Assembly: GCA_033032865.1 (NCBI GenBank)
Contig: JAWHQI010000262.1
Coordinates: forward strand, 2,170,001-2,234,000
Reading direction: 5' to 3'
Length of the DNA: 64,000 nucleotides
Origin: Dactylorhiza incarnata
Taxonomy: Eukaryota; Streptophyta; Magnoliopsida; Asparagales; Orchidaceae
The notes beneath the pieces are model-generated. The model was given only the letters and a program-made list of their open reading frames with translations. It made no database searches and was not told the DNA's origin. A program made the translations under genes and the position numbers. Position 1 is the stretch's first letter. Every line of letters begins with the position of its first letter. Shown here one piece after another: positions 33,421 through 44,429 of this stretch.

Positions 33421-34309
33421 GACAAAAGGAAGAAATGTTGTCAAGAAGACGCGGTATCGTCGACATCACCAAAGTGGCCTTATCGTCGAGTAGTTGAAGA
33501 AGCCTTGTCTGAGAAGGCTAAGTACGACTGATGGCGGTGAACATCGTCATAATGAAGGCATGTTGTCGAGAAGACTGAAGAAGATCAACTGAAGACAAGC
33601 AGTTGCTAAAGTATGATTTGTCGACATGTTATCACTCATGTTGTCGAGGGAACAAGGTGATTACGACGACACAGTCAGAGACAGCATATCATCGTATATG
33701 CAGAAGCGCCAGAATGTCTCGTATCATCGAGATAACAGCATCAGAGGTAGAAGCAAGGAGAATTGAAGGTCTACCTAAGTTCAAGGCATAGATAAAGTCC
33801 TGTCATCGAGATATTGTCCAAATCGTCATAACATTGGAAATATCATTGAGACAGATTCAAATGTTGCGGATGCGCTGTCAGCATTTAATGCTGCTACCTG
33901 ATTGTCCAATCAGCGTATGATCTTAAGGAAATGAGTGTCTGACACTTAAGGAACTTTTTCAGAAGATCGTTGGGAGCCTCGCAGTCTTATAAAAGAGATA
34001 AGAGGTTGCCCTAATGCGTGCATCAATCGATCAATCAAAAAGAACTCACGCATAAAGAAAATAGAACAGAAAAACCTGCGCAAGAAAGAAAGTAAAAAAA
34101 GAAGAAGCAGTCATCTCCATCGACTGATAGAAGCCAATCCTCATCAGGCTAAGAAAAGATTGAAGAAGAACTGTGCTCTCAAGATCTGATTCAGAAGCAT
34201 CTTCTTCAACCTTAAGAAGACGATCTTCAACAGGCTAAAGTTGCCAATCTTCATCCGGCAGAAATAACAGTCTTTCAATACTGTAATTTCTTGTAAGACT
34301 TACGGGCCT

Positions 34310-34650
34310 ATTTGTCTAGCTTGAGGGCTGGAGAGCTGTGAGGCTTGAGGGCTAGGGTAGTGGACTTGCGGGTCTGACACCGTCTAGCTTGATGGCTGGA
34401 GAGCTGTGAGGCTTGAGGGCCTGGGCAGTGGACTTGCGGGTCCGATCTTGTCGAGCTTGAGGGCTCAGGCGCAGTAGGGGCTTGCAGGCCTTGGCTGTAG
34501 GCACAGGACTTGCGGGTCTGTGTTGTGTAGGGCTTGAGGGACTGAGTGTCGAGCTTGCGGGCTCGGGGGCAGTAGGGGCTTGCGAGCCTAGGATGTTGGA
34601 CTTGCGGGTCCGTGTTGTAAGGCTTGAGGACCTGAAGTTTTTGGCGGTGT
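34310..34650 (+). repeat. GCTTGAGGGC / CTTGCGGGCC array downstream of the TATA box
   Basis: About twelve spaced copies of CTTG(A/C)GGG(C/T)(C/T) in the transcribed part of the LTR. Repeated at 41700-42030 in the 3' LTR. Element D has a similar array at 53540-53850 and 59930-60245 (minus strand GCCTGAGGTAGGG-like). Confidence 0.8.
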
Positions 34651-34881
34651 TTGCCGATCCTAGCACACTGCTGGGTAGGCGCAGAGGGACAGAGGACTAC
34701 TCAAGACACCCGGTCTTGAGGAACCTCTATAGATCTTGTGTCGTCTGGTGTGCTTTATTTGTTCTTATCTGTGCGATATTTTTTTTGTTCTGTGCTTGAA
34801 TATTTGAAACTCATGCAAGTAGATTAAAAAGAACCCAGATCACCTAACACCCCCCTCTAGGTGAACGTTCCATAAACAATA

Positions 34882-34897
34882 AGTGGTATCAGAGGTA
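34882..34897 (+). other. Element I primer-binding site (tRNA-Met)
   Basis: AGTGGTATCAGAGGTA directly follows the LTR. TGGTATCAGAG is complementary to the 3' end of plant initiator tRNA-Met, the usual copia primer. Confidence 0.9.
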
Positions 34898-34950
34898 GGT
34901 TGATCAAAAGAAGACTTAACCGTCTGATCTAGATCGTGGAATGACTCACT

Positions 34951-37114
34951 ATGGCTGGTGGAGATCAGAATAGGGAGATGAGATCCATGAAACTTCCAAT
35001 CTGCTCAAAGGAAAACTTTCCTATCTGGAAGGAAAGGGTTAGGTTGTTCATGGAAGCGGCTGATCCGATAATCTATCTGACAATCCAACATGGTCCTTCA
35101 TCCCTACAACTGCTTCCACCGTTGATCCAACAAAGAAGGTGGTAAAGAAATATGAGGACATGACCAAGGACGAGCTAGCCTTGGCAGGCCTAGATAAGAG
35201 GGCACAAAATGTCATTGTGAGTGTCGTAGATGACTCAACCCTCTAAAATCTGATTCACTGCAACACGGCCAAGGAGATATGGGACTCCCTGATCGTATAC
35301 ATTGGGGTACTGAAGAGGTAAGGGATGATAGAAAATCCCTTCTCAACCAAGAGTATGAGGCCTTCAAGCAAGGCAAGAATGAAACAATCTCCAACTGCTA
35401 TGAGATATTTTTCAAGATAGTGAATGGTCTGAGAAACTACGAAAGAGAGTTCACCAACTCTGATCTAAATGACAAGTTTCTCAGATCCCTCACTAAAGAA
35501 TGAGACATCAAGATCTGTGCCATCAGAGAGGTGGGTCAGCTGGGCGTCATGGAGCCCAAAAATCTGTATGGGAAGCTGTTGTCTCATGAACTTCAGCTTA
35601 ACACCAGGAAGGCTGAAGAAGAAAGCTCAAAAGTGAGCTCAAGAGAGAGATCTGTGGCTCTAAAGGCTGAGAGCACCAGAAGAGCCAAGGGCAAGACCTC
35701 TGCAACTCAGAGCAAATCTGAGAGCAGTGAAGAATCAGAAGCCAGCTCTTCTGATTCTGATAATACTGATAGAAAGGTGGCCCTCCTCTCAAAATCGTTC
35801 AGGAAGCAGCTACACGGAAGGAGGAGGGACAGTCACAGAAACTCCTCCTCAAGATCCAGAAGATCTGACTATCGTGACATATCCAAAGCTCCCAGGGAGG
35901 AAAGGTACACATCAATCTCTAGTAGACATGATTTAAATAATACTGTTTGCAATTCCTGCAGTAAAACAGGTCACATGGCTGCTGACTGCCCCTCTAAGAA
36001 GAAGGAGTCAAGGAACCATGAAGAAAGAAGAAGCTCAAGGAGCAAGAGGAACTCTGAAAAAGGGTTCGTGGCCAAGAAGACCAGAACATTGAGTGACTCT
36101 GACTCAAGCTCCTCTGGGACTGAGGACGAGGCACTTATTGGATTGATGGCCATCAATGAAGGGAACAAGGATGACATCTCTCCTGGAAAGGTAACCAACA
36201 AAACTCCACTATCTGACTCTGATTCTGAATCAGTAGCAGACTCTTTGCATGATGATGAGTATGTGTCTGCTGCCAACAACACAGCCTCAAGGTCCCAGTA
36301 TGAAGTGGAATCTGAACTGATAAGGCAATATAAAGCCTTGTGGAAAGCCTTCAAGGGCTGTAAGAAACTCCTCAATGTCCAGACCAAGGAGTTAAATTAC
36401 TTGAAGCTTGTCCAATCCAAGCTCCAGGAGACAGCTGAGAAGCTGGCTGCTATGAGCAAAGAAGTGGATAAATTCAAGGAAGCCATAAGGCTTAAGAATG
36501 CTGAATTAGGAAAGAAGAACAAGGTAATCAAGGACCTTGAGAAAATGTTGTAGGCTGAGAAGAAACTGGTATCCAGCTTCTCAATGCCCAAAACTATCCG
36601 GCCTATCATTGACACCTTCTCTGGACAGTTCAGAGCTGGTATTGGTTTTAATCAGGAGACAGTTAAGGGCAAAGATTCTAAATCTAGACCTTCCTACAAG
36701 AAGGTGCTAGTGTCAAGTCCTTCAGCCCACAAACCTGCAGCAACAACAATCAAGAGTAGGGGAAAGGCAATTCCTACAAAGCCTGTTCCCAAGAAGGCAA
36801 ATCAAAATGTGGTGAGACCGATTCCACCCCAAACTCACACATTTGAGGTTCACCCAAGATCCGTTTGGCAATAAGCATGTTCTTCTGCTCATAAGCACTG
36901 CCACCCCACTCAAATGGTGAAACAGAAGAGAAGATACAACAGACATGAATGCTGGTGATGTGGGAAAGTAGGCCACTTTGCCTTGGACTGTTGGTTCAAC
37001 CCAACAGGGCTCAATGCAAAGATAGTGCAGAAACCTCCGAGGTTTAGTGTTCTTTTATACCAACCTAACAGAAACCGATGATCCAATCCATATTGGGTAC
37101 CTAAGGGGAAGTAA
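34951..37114 (+). pseudogene. Element I gag
   Basis: The ATG at 34951 (MAGGDQNREMRSMKLPI) is 54 nt after the primer site. Order: N-terminal copia gag domain with FPIWKERVRLFME, then YEAFKQGKNETISNCYE and LNDKFLRSLTKE. A Ser/Glu/Asp-rich linker and the zinc knuckle CNSCSKTGHMAADC (about 35950-35992) follow. Then come an acidic linker, a coiled coil (about 36330-36550), a basic stretch and a second knuckle (HECW-CGKVGHFALDCW, about 36945-36995) interrupted by a stop. The frame ends in WVPKGK and TAA at 37112. One frame holds from 35279 on; upstream there are at least two frameshifts. Internal stops are at 35501, 36551, 36872 and 36956. Confidence 0.9.
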
Positions 37115-37138
37115 TTTGTCTTCCAGGTAGGTCCAAAT

Positions 37139-40074
37139 GCCAACCAATCTCCAATTTGGTATTTGTACAGTGGCTGCTCCAGGCACATGACTGGAGTCAG
37201 AAGGTACTTGAAAGAGTTCACCCCTGTGGAGAATGGACCAACAGTGATTTTTGGAGGTTCAGAAAAGGGAGTGACCAGGGGCTATGGTAGCATCTCAAAT
37301 GGGTTAGTTACAATCACAAAGGTGGCTTATGTGGAGGGATTGAAACACAATCTCATAAGCATAGGTCAAATTTGTGACTTAGGCTTTGTTATTACCTTCC
37401 ACAAGGACAAGTGCCTAATTAAGAAGTCCTTAGATTCTGAGGCTACCTTATCTAGCACTAGGAGTGGGAATATTTATTGTTTAAACTTTCTAATTACAAA
37501 TTCTTCCATGCCCATTCGTCTTGTGGCTGATGGTAAAGAGGTTCTCTATGTACAATGACACAAGAGACTTGCACACATCAACTATAAGACAATAGGCAAG
37601 CTTTTCTCACAAGACCTAGTTAGGAATGGACCAGATGTTAAGTGCATCAAAGATGGTCCATGTCAAGTTTGCCAACTAGGAAAGCAGACTAGGACCAGCT
37701 TTAAAAGCATATCTACGAAAGAGTCCACTAGGTGCTTATTTCTACTACACATGGATTTGTTTGGTCCTATGTCAGTTCATAGCTTAGGAGGGAAGGCCTA
37801 CACCCTTGTAGTTGTTGATGATTATTCAAGGTTCACTTGGGTATTCTTCTCAAAAAGAAATCAGATACCCTAGATATCTTGAAAAATATTGCCAGGCAGA
37901 TTCAGAATGAGATGGACTGTACTGTGGTCAAACTCAGAAGTGACCATGGGACAGAATTTCAGTCAGGGGCCATGACAGAATTCTGCCAAGAACTAGATAT
38001 CTCCCAAGAATTCTCCTCACCCAAAACTCCTCAATAGAATGGGGTTGCTGAAAGGAAGAACAGAACCTTGATAGAGGCTAGTAGGACAATGTTAAGTGAC
38101 TTCTCTCTACCAGAATACTTCTGGGCAGAGGCTGTCAATACTGCTTGTCATGTGATAAACAGGGCTTTTTCCATCATCAAAGATCACAAAAAAACTCCCT
38201 ATGAGTTAATGAAGGGCAGAAAACCAACCTTATCCTACTTTAGGATCTTTGGTAACAAATGTTATGTTCTTAATAATGGGAAATCCAAGCTAACTAAGTT
38301 TGCTGGGAAAAGCAGTGAGGGAATTTTTGTTGGCTACAACTCTCATAGCAAGGCATATAGAGTGTACAACATTAATGCCCAAGCAGTGGAACAATCTGCA
38401 CATGTGGTATTTGATGAGACTAGCCTTATACATAAGGGATGGTCTAGTTCTCTAGTAAATGCAGGTACAATGGAAAGAGTAGAGAAGTTATCCATTGAAG
38501 ACAATACTTGTACCTCACTCAGAGATAAGAATCAGTCAGTGATTGTTGAAATCGAGGAAGAACCCGCAGAAAGTTCATAAACGGCTGAAGAAACGCAACC
38601 TGAAGAAGCTGCTAATGCAGAAGTGCCCAGAATACTACCAGTTGCCTTGAGACAAGTAAGAGATCATCCCCAAGAGCACATAATAGGAAATGTCAACCAA
38701 GGTCTGATGATAAGGAGCAGAGCTGCAAGTGAAGCATTGTACTTGAGTTTTCTCTCTCAAATGGAACCCAAGAAATTTGAGGAAGCATATCAGGACCCAT
38801 TTTGGATTGTAGCAATATAGGAGGAACTGAACCAGTTTAAGAGATGCAAGGTTTGGAAACTGGTTCCAAGACCCCAAGGAAAGAACATCATAGGAACTAA
38901 ATGGGTCTACAGAAATAAGTTGGATGAAAATTGAATCATCATCAAGAATAAAGCAAGGCTAGTGGCAAAAGGCTACAGACAAGAGGAAGGGATAGATTTT
39001 GATCAGACATTTGCTCCAGTGTCCAGACTGGAAGCAATAAGACTGTTTATAGCCTATGAAGCATACCAAGGTTTCAAGGTCTACCAGATGGATGTGAAGT
39101 CAGCCTTCCTAAATGGTGACCTCAAAGAGGAGGTATATGTAGAGCATCCCTCAGGTTTTGTAGATCCTACTCACCCCGATTATGTTTATTTTCTTCTAAA
39201 AGCCCTTTATGGCTTAAAGCAGGCACCTAGGGCCTGGTATGAAACTCTGTCAAGCTTTCTAATTGAGAACAAGTTCTCAAGGGGAAAGATTGATAAGACA
39301 TTGTTCCTAAGGGAAGTGAAGGGAAAGATCTTGTTAGTGCAGATCTATGTGGATGACATCATCTTTGGCTCTACAGATAACAATCTCTTCAAAAATTTTG
39401 CCAACTTGATGCAGGGAAAGTTTGAGATGAGCAGTATGGGTGAGCTCGAATACTTCCTAGGTCTCCAAGTGAAACAATCTGAAGATGGTATATTCATCTC
39501 CCAGACCAAGTTCACTAGGGTACATCAGGTGAATCCTAAGGAATCTCATCATGTCTCTGTCAAGAGAATCTTAAGATACCTAAAGGGTACATCAAATCTT
39601 GGCCTATGGTACCGTAGGAACAATGGATGTGAACTAACTGGCTACTCAGATGCAGATTATGCAGGGTGCAAGGAATACAGGAAAAGTACCTTAGGGGCAT
39701 GTCAATTCCTTGGTGGAAGATTGATCTCGTGGAGCAGTAAGAAGCAGACCAGTGTGGCAATCTCAACAGCAGAATCAGAGTATATCTCTGCTGGGAGCTG
39801 CTATGCCCAACTGCTATGGATCAAACATCAACTTGAAGACTACAATCTAAAGATGACCAAAACACCCCTGTTTTGTGACTCTTCAAGTGCAATTTCAATT
39901 GCTAAGAACCCTGTCTCTCACAGTAGGACTAAGCATATTGAGATCAGGTATCACTTCATCAGGGAGCATGTAGAAAATGAAGATATCCTCTACTTATTTT
40001 TCACTGATTCTGCTTTAGAAAATTGCATCAGGAAGCTAAGTTTAATTTCTTCAAATTCCAACTGGGGATGTTAA
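37139..40074 (+). pseudogene. Element I pol (protease, integrase, RT, RNase H)
   Basis: Protease starts WYLYSGCSRHMTG (37157); the catalytic Asp of the usual WYLDSGCSRHMTG is Tyr (TAC at 37166). The zinc-binding region is followed by the integrase core (HMDLFGP; SDHGTEF; NGVAERKNRTL). RT contains [37 protein letters not shown] and YVDDIIFGS (YVDD at 39346-39357). RNase H contains SDADYAG, AESEYI and CDSSSAI. A frameshift lies near 37850. Stops are at 37556 (TGA in place of Trp), 38035, 38578, 38818 and 38932. Between FISQTKF and NPKESHH (about 39510-39540) about 70 residues normal for copia are missing in frame. Confidence 0.95.
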
Positions 40075-40455
40075 ACTTAGAGTAATCCTCTACTTATTTT
40101 TCACTAATCCCTTTCTAGATGCTTGGTTAGAAAATCTCTCAGAATTTGGATGAACTATGATCGAGCAAGGGGGAGCTTGGACTATTGTCTACTTAAAGAA
40201 GAGCTACAGGAAAGAAGTCGGAAAGGGGGAGAAATAGCTCAAGTAGAAAGACCTCAAAGATAGGGGGAGCAGAGGTGTAGGGGGGCCACAAAAGAAGAGA
40301 CATCAAATCAAGGGAGAGCTACAAGCCTGATGTACTCAGAGAGTTATGCAAAGATAAGTACAATCTTACATGCTCAAAAGTTAAGATTATAATATTTATT
40401 GTCAAGTGAAAGTATTCTTGAATTGAGATTCTGACCTCTTCAAATAGGGGGAGAT
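40075..40455 (+). other. 3' untranslated region and polypurine tract of element I
   Basis: Several GGGGGAG runs (40168, 40226, 40263, 40446). The last, AAATAGGGGGAGAT at 40442-40455, touches the 3' LTR and is the functional tract. No envelope-like ORF lies between pol and the LTR, unlike some SIRE elements. Confidence 0.8.
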
Positions 40456-42285
40456 TGTTGGGAATCTTACCCACATGATTCCTGATTTGAAAAAGTCACC
40501 AAGTCAAGAAAACTTCACTTTGTATTTGATCACTTCTCTAGCTTATAAATCTCAGGAAGTCAGCAGAACAAAATTCGTCGAACGCAGAAGGAAGTTCGTC
40601 AAACTCAGAAGGAAGACCATCGAACGCTGAGACTTGGCGAGTTAGTCGAACGCTGAGACTTGGCAAGTTCGTCGAATGCAGAAGCAAGATCGTCGAACTC
40701 AGAAGGAAGATCTTCGACCGCTGAGACGGGATAGAAGAATGAAGCTCGTCGAATGCAGAATGCTGTTCGTCGAACGAAGATTGTCGTTCGTCGAACACAG
40801 AGAAGAATGAAGACAAAAGGAAGAAATGTTGTTAAGAAGACGAGGTATCGTCGACATCAACAAAGTGGCCTTATCGTCGAGTAGTTGAAGAAGCCTTGTC
40901 TGAAATGGCTAAGTACGACTGATGGTGGTGAACATCGTCATAATGAAGGCATGTTGTCGAGAAGACTGAAGAAGATCAACTGAAGACAAGCAGTTTCTAA
41001 AGTATGATCTGTCGATATGTTATCACTCATGTCGTCGAGAGAACAAGGTGATTACGATGACATAGTCAGAGACATCATATCGTCGTATATGCAGAAGCGC
41101 AGAATGTCTTGTATCATCGAGATAACAGCATCAGAGGTAGAAGCAAGGAGAATTGAAAGTCTACCTAAGTTCAAGGCATCGACAAAGTCCTGTCGTCGAG
41201 ATATTGTCCATGTCGTCGTAACATTGGAAATATCGTCAAGACAGATTCAAATGTTGCGAACGCGCTGTCAGCATTTAATCTCGCCGCCTGATTATCCAAT
41301 CGGCGCGTGCTCTTAAGGAAAGGAGCGTCTGACACTTAAGGAACATTTTCAAAAGACTGTTGGGAGCCTCGCAGTCTTTTAAAAGAGATAAGAGGTTGCC
41401 CTAATGCGTGCATCAAATGATCAATCAAAAAGAACTTGCGCGTATAGAAAATAGAACAGAAAAAGCGGCGCAAGAAAGAAAGTAAAAAAAGAAGAAGCAG
41501 TCATCTCCATTGACTGATAAGAAGCCAATCCTCATTAGGCTAAGAAAAGATTGAAGAAGAACTGTGCTCTCAAGATCTAATTCAGAAGCATCTTATTCAA
41601 CCTTAAGAAGCCGATCTTCAACAGGCTAAAGTTGTCGATCTTCATACGACAGAAGTAATAGTCTTTCAATACTGTAATTTCTTATAAGGCTTGCATGCCT
41701 ATTTGTCTAGCTTGAGGGCTGGAGAGCTGTGAGGCTTGAGGGCCAGGGAAGTGGACTTGCGGGTCCGACACCGTCTAGCTTGAGGGCTGGAGAGCTGTGA
41801 GTCTTGAGGGCCAGGGCAGTGGACTTGCGGGTTCGATCTTGTCGAGCTTGAGGGATCGGGCAGAGTAGGGGCTTGCGGGCCTAGGATGTAGGCACAGGAC
41901 TTGCGGGACTGTGTTGTGTAGGGCTTGAGGGCCTGACTGTCGAGCTTGCGGGCTCAGGGGCAGTAGGGGCTTGCGGGCCTAGGCTGTTGGACTTGCGGGT
42001 CCGTGTTGTAAGGCATGAGGGCCTGAAGTTTTTGGAGGCATTTGCTGATCCTAGCACACTGCTGGGTAGGCGCAGAGGGACAGAGGACTACTCAAGACAC
42101 TCAGTCTTGAGGAACCTCTATAGATCTTGTGTGGTCTGGTGTGCTTTATCTGTACTTATCTGTGCGATATTTGTTTTTTCGGTGCTTGAATATTTGAAAC
42201 TCATGCAAGTAGAGTAAAAAGAACCCAGATCACCTAACACCCCCCCCCCCCCCCCCCCCTCTAGGTGAACGTTCCATAAACAACA
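40456..42285 (+). mobile_element. Element I 3' LTR
   Basis: TGTTGGGAATCTTACCC ... ATAAACAACA. Homologous throughout to the 5' LTR, including the GTTCGTCGAAC cluster (40573-40797). The poly-C run near the end has grown to about 20 C (42240-42259) against six in the 5' LTR. Confidence 0.9.
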
Positions 42286-42290
42286 ATGAG

Positions 42291-43208
42291 TTTGATAGTT
42301 ATTTCTAAATTCCTCAAATGTTTCATCCATCTCTTTAATTTCAATTTTATAACTTTTACACACAGCACAATCATTTATAATAGATGAATTTTCTAAAGAT
42401 AATTTTTCATTATGTTCTTTAAGATGCTCTTTTTCATATACCTTGAGTTTTTTTAAGAATATTGCAATCAAAACAAGGTTTTATATTTTCAATTGAAGAT
42501 ACATGGATAAAACTAGATAAATCAGAATTTGATTCTACTTTAACTTTTGCTTTTAAACTTTTATTTTCTAAGCGCAATTTGCAATTCGCATTTTTCAAAT
42601 TTTTTTAATTTTGTGCTTTGTAATTTGTAACAATTGTAAAGTAGAAATAGAGTTGCAAACAATAAGGGAATTTGATTTCCTTACAGTGCTTTAGGATGCT
42701 ATGAGATTTGAGCATATAGTTCCTTTGTTATCTTCGTCTTTTTGGCACTCATCTTCCAAAGATTAAAATTCTTGTTCTCTTCCACTTGATGTGTACTCCA
42801 TTGATTCATCATGTGAGGAGCTTTCTTGACCATTTGTGCGAGCTTGTATGTTCTCTACTTCTTGCATTTTTGCGTACCTGTGAGAGGAAGACCATATATT
42901 TCTTCAAGAAATTTCCATACTTTGTATACACTAGAAAAACAATATATCAATTTGAAAATTTCTTGAGATAAAGCACAAAAGATACTATTCAAAGCCTTTG
43001 CATTTAGGTGACATTCCTTTTTATTTGTTTCATCTGATGGTCTTACAATTATTATATTCCATGCTTCGGTATCTAAAGTTTTAATAAAATTTTCCATTAA
43101 AATTTTCCACCCTTTATAATTTCTCCCTTTGAATAAAGATTGTGCAAGAGATTTTTCTTCTTCATAAAAATTTCCCCCACTAATAGAAGCGAGATCATGA
43201 GACGCCAT
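42291..43208 (-). pseudogene. Element H gag, N-terminal half
   Basis: The minus-strand ATG at 43208 opens MASHDLASISGGNF...FKGRNYKGWKILMENFIKTLDTEAWNII, the N-terminal domain of plant copia gag (W..W...M..FL...D...W pattern), followed by NAKALNSIFCALSQE and AYKVWKFLEE-like residues (here VYKVWKFLEE). The frame closes at 42855. Further gag-like, Lys/Glu-rich sequence (42471-42300, KEHLKEHNEKLSLEN) continues to the insertion point of element I. It is homologous to the gag of F at 62289. Confidence 0.8.
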
Positions 43209-43239
43209 TATTCCTAGTTGTTAAGCCAATTTGGAATAA

Positions 43240-43257
43240 CCTCCCTCTGATACCACT
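43240..43257 (-). other. Element H primer-binding site (tRNA-Met)
   Basis: On the minus strand AGTGGTATCAGAGGGAGG directly follows the LTR end ATCCAACA. Confidence 0.9.
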
Positions 43258-44424
43258 TGTTGGATCTTGAGGCGACCTTAGAGGGGGGGGGGGGTGAATA
43301 AGGGTTTTAGAAGACTTTAAATTTTAATAGAAAACTTTTGATATTTTATTTGAATAAGAATAAATAAAAACAAAGATTAGTAAATCAATTTTATTAAATA
43401 GAAAAAGACATGATTATCATTAATAAAATTTGGTTACAAAATCTGATTTCTATGACGCTAGAAATCCAAGGAGAAATATGAAATACTTTTTTTGTTTTCT
43501 ATACCGACTCTTCTCACTAAAAACCGGTTGGCTTTAGCCGATCTCTCCCCAGATACGGCCTCAAACCGCTCTAGCCCTTCTATCCTGAGAAAGGCCTCGA
43601 ACACCCCCTAGATCTATTCCCTAGACCCAGTCGCCAACACGAGGCGAATTCCTCCTTAAGTCCTACCCATACATAGTTGCCAACACGAGGTGAATTTTCG
43701 AACCGATTACAAAGATAAATACAAAAGACAAATATAAAAACTCACTATGATGTAATCTGAAGAAGACGACGATGAATTGCTGAAGATCTTTGATGTCCAA
43801 GCATGCGTTCTTCGCGTTGAGTTACCGTGTTGATCCAAGCCTCCTTTGATTCCTCCTTTTGAAATTGAGTGGGAGATCCTTTGTGGTCTGGAAATATGGC
43901 CCTCAAAAATAACTTAGAGTGTTGGAACAGGGCTCCTTGACATTAGTTGTTGAAGAAGATGAAATCTAGATATTTATAGTACTGGACGCTAACACCGACG
44001 TTAAAGCTAATGCTTGGCATTGATCCAGTATATAAATGTTTTGTTGGCTTCCGATCTTCAAAATAGGAAGAAGATACTGCACTTTAGGAAAATTCATTTT
44101 AGACAACCCTAATGTTGGCATTGAGGGTAACGCTAGCATTAGGTCAGATTATTCCTAAAGTGCTCCTTCAATCACGACAGCTTCCCTCCTTGCCACATTT
44201 GTCTTGGTGGGAATGGGAGTCAATGTCGGCGTTAAGTATTAACGCCTGGCGTTAGACATCATTCTACTTCTCAGCTTGTGGGCAGGTCCAAACCAATAAT
44301 GTAGCATCCTAGTGTCATATCTGTTCAAGCCTGCATGCTAAAAACACAATGATAACCATGATCAAATACAAGCAGGATTTGTTATTCTCAAATGAAAGGG
44401 ATGCGAAAAAACCATGTTCCAACA
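43258..44424 (-). mobile_element. Element H 5' LTR
   Basis: 1167 bp. Minus-strand start TGTTGGAACATGG, end GATCCAACA. TATA box (minus strand ACTATAAATA) at 43971-43980. The palindrome cluster upstream of it (43988-44263) has more decayed copies than the 3' LTR (for example TAACGCCTGGCGTTA intact at 44240-44254, others mutated). The 3' end has the CCTTATTCACCCC... CTCTAAGGTCGCC block. Confidence 0.9.
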
Positions 44425-44429
44425 ATGAG

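Larger units (their letters stand above)
33065..34881 (+). mobile_element. Element I 5' LTR
   Basis: Starts TGTTGGGAATCTTGCCC and ends CCATAAACAATA; the 3' copy ends ACAACA, so the terminal CA has mutated to TA here. TATA box TTATAAAAG at 33987-33995; the 3' LTR reads TTTTAAAAG at the same place. The downstream part (34310-34650) holds a second array of CTTGAGGGC/CTTGCGGGCC words. The 3' end carries the CACCCCCCTCTAGGTGAA block. Confidence 0.9.
33065..42285 (+). mobile_element. Element I: complete but defective SIRE-like Ty1/copia retrotransposon
   Basis: A 9.2-kb insertion with target duplication ATGAG (33060-33064 and 42286-42290) inside gag of H. It has two ~1.8-kb LTRs, a tRNA-Met primer site, gag with two zinc knuckles, and pol in copia order (protease, integrase, RT, RNase H), then a polypurine tract. 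LTRs differ little: 2 substitutions in the first 117 nt, both transitions. Long LTRs, the long acidic gag and pol motifs favour the SIRE/Maximus group (inference). Stops, frameshifts, a protease active-site change and an internal RT/RNase H deletion make it non-functional. Confidence 0.9.
19553..44424 (-). mobile_element. Element H: gag-only copia-type retrotransposon, heavily nested
   Basis: Two LTRs in the same minus orientation (19553-20714 and 43258-44424) bracket the element. The flanks ATGAT (19548-19552) and ATGAG (44425-44429) are a probable target duplication with one mismatch. Inside the right LTR lie a tRNA-Met primer site and gag. Inside the left LTR lies a polypurine tract. Two later insertions (24113-31148 and 33065-42285) account for about 16 kb, leaving an ancestral element of roughly 8.5 kb. 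No protease, integrase, RT or RNase H motifs were found, so it looks non-autonomous. LTR ends and gag resemble those of F and E. Confidence 0.8.

Noticed and set aside
40075..40455. Envelope-like ORF expected after pol in some SIRE elements
   Set aside because: Only about 380 nt separate pol from the LTR, and no open frame with signal or membrane segments is present.
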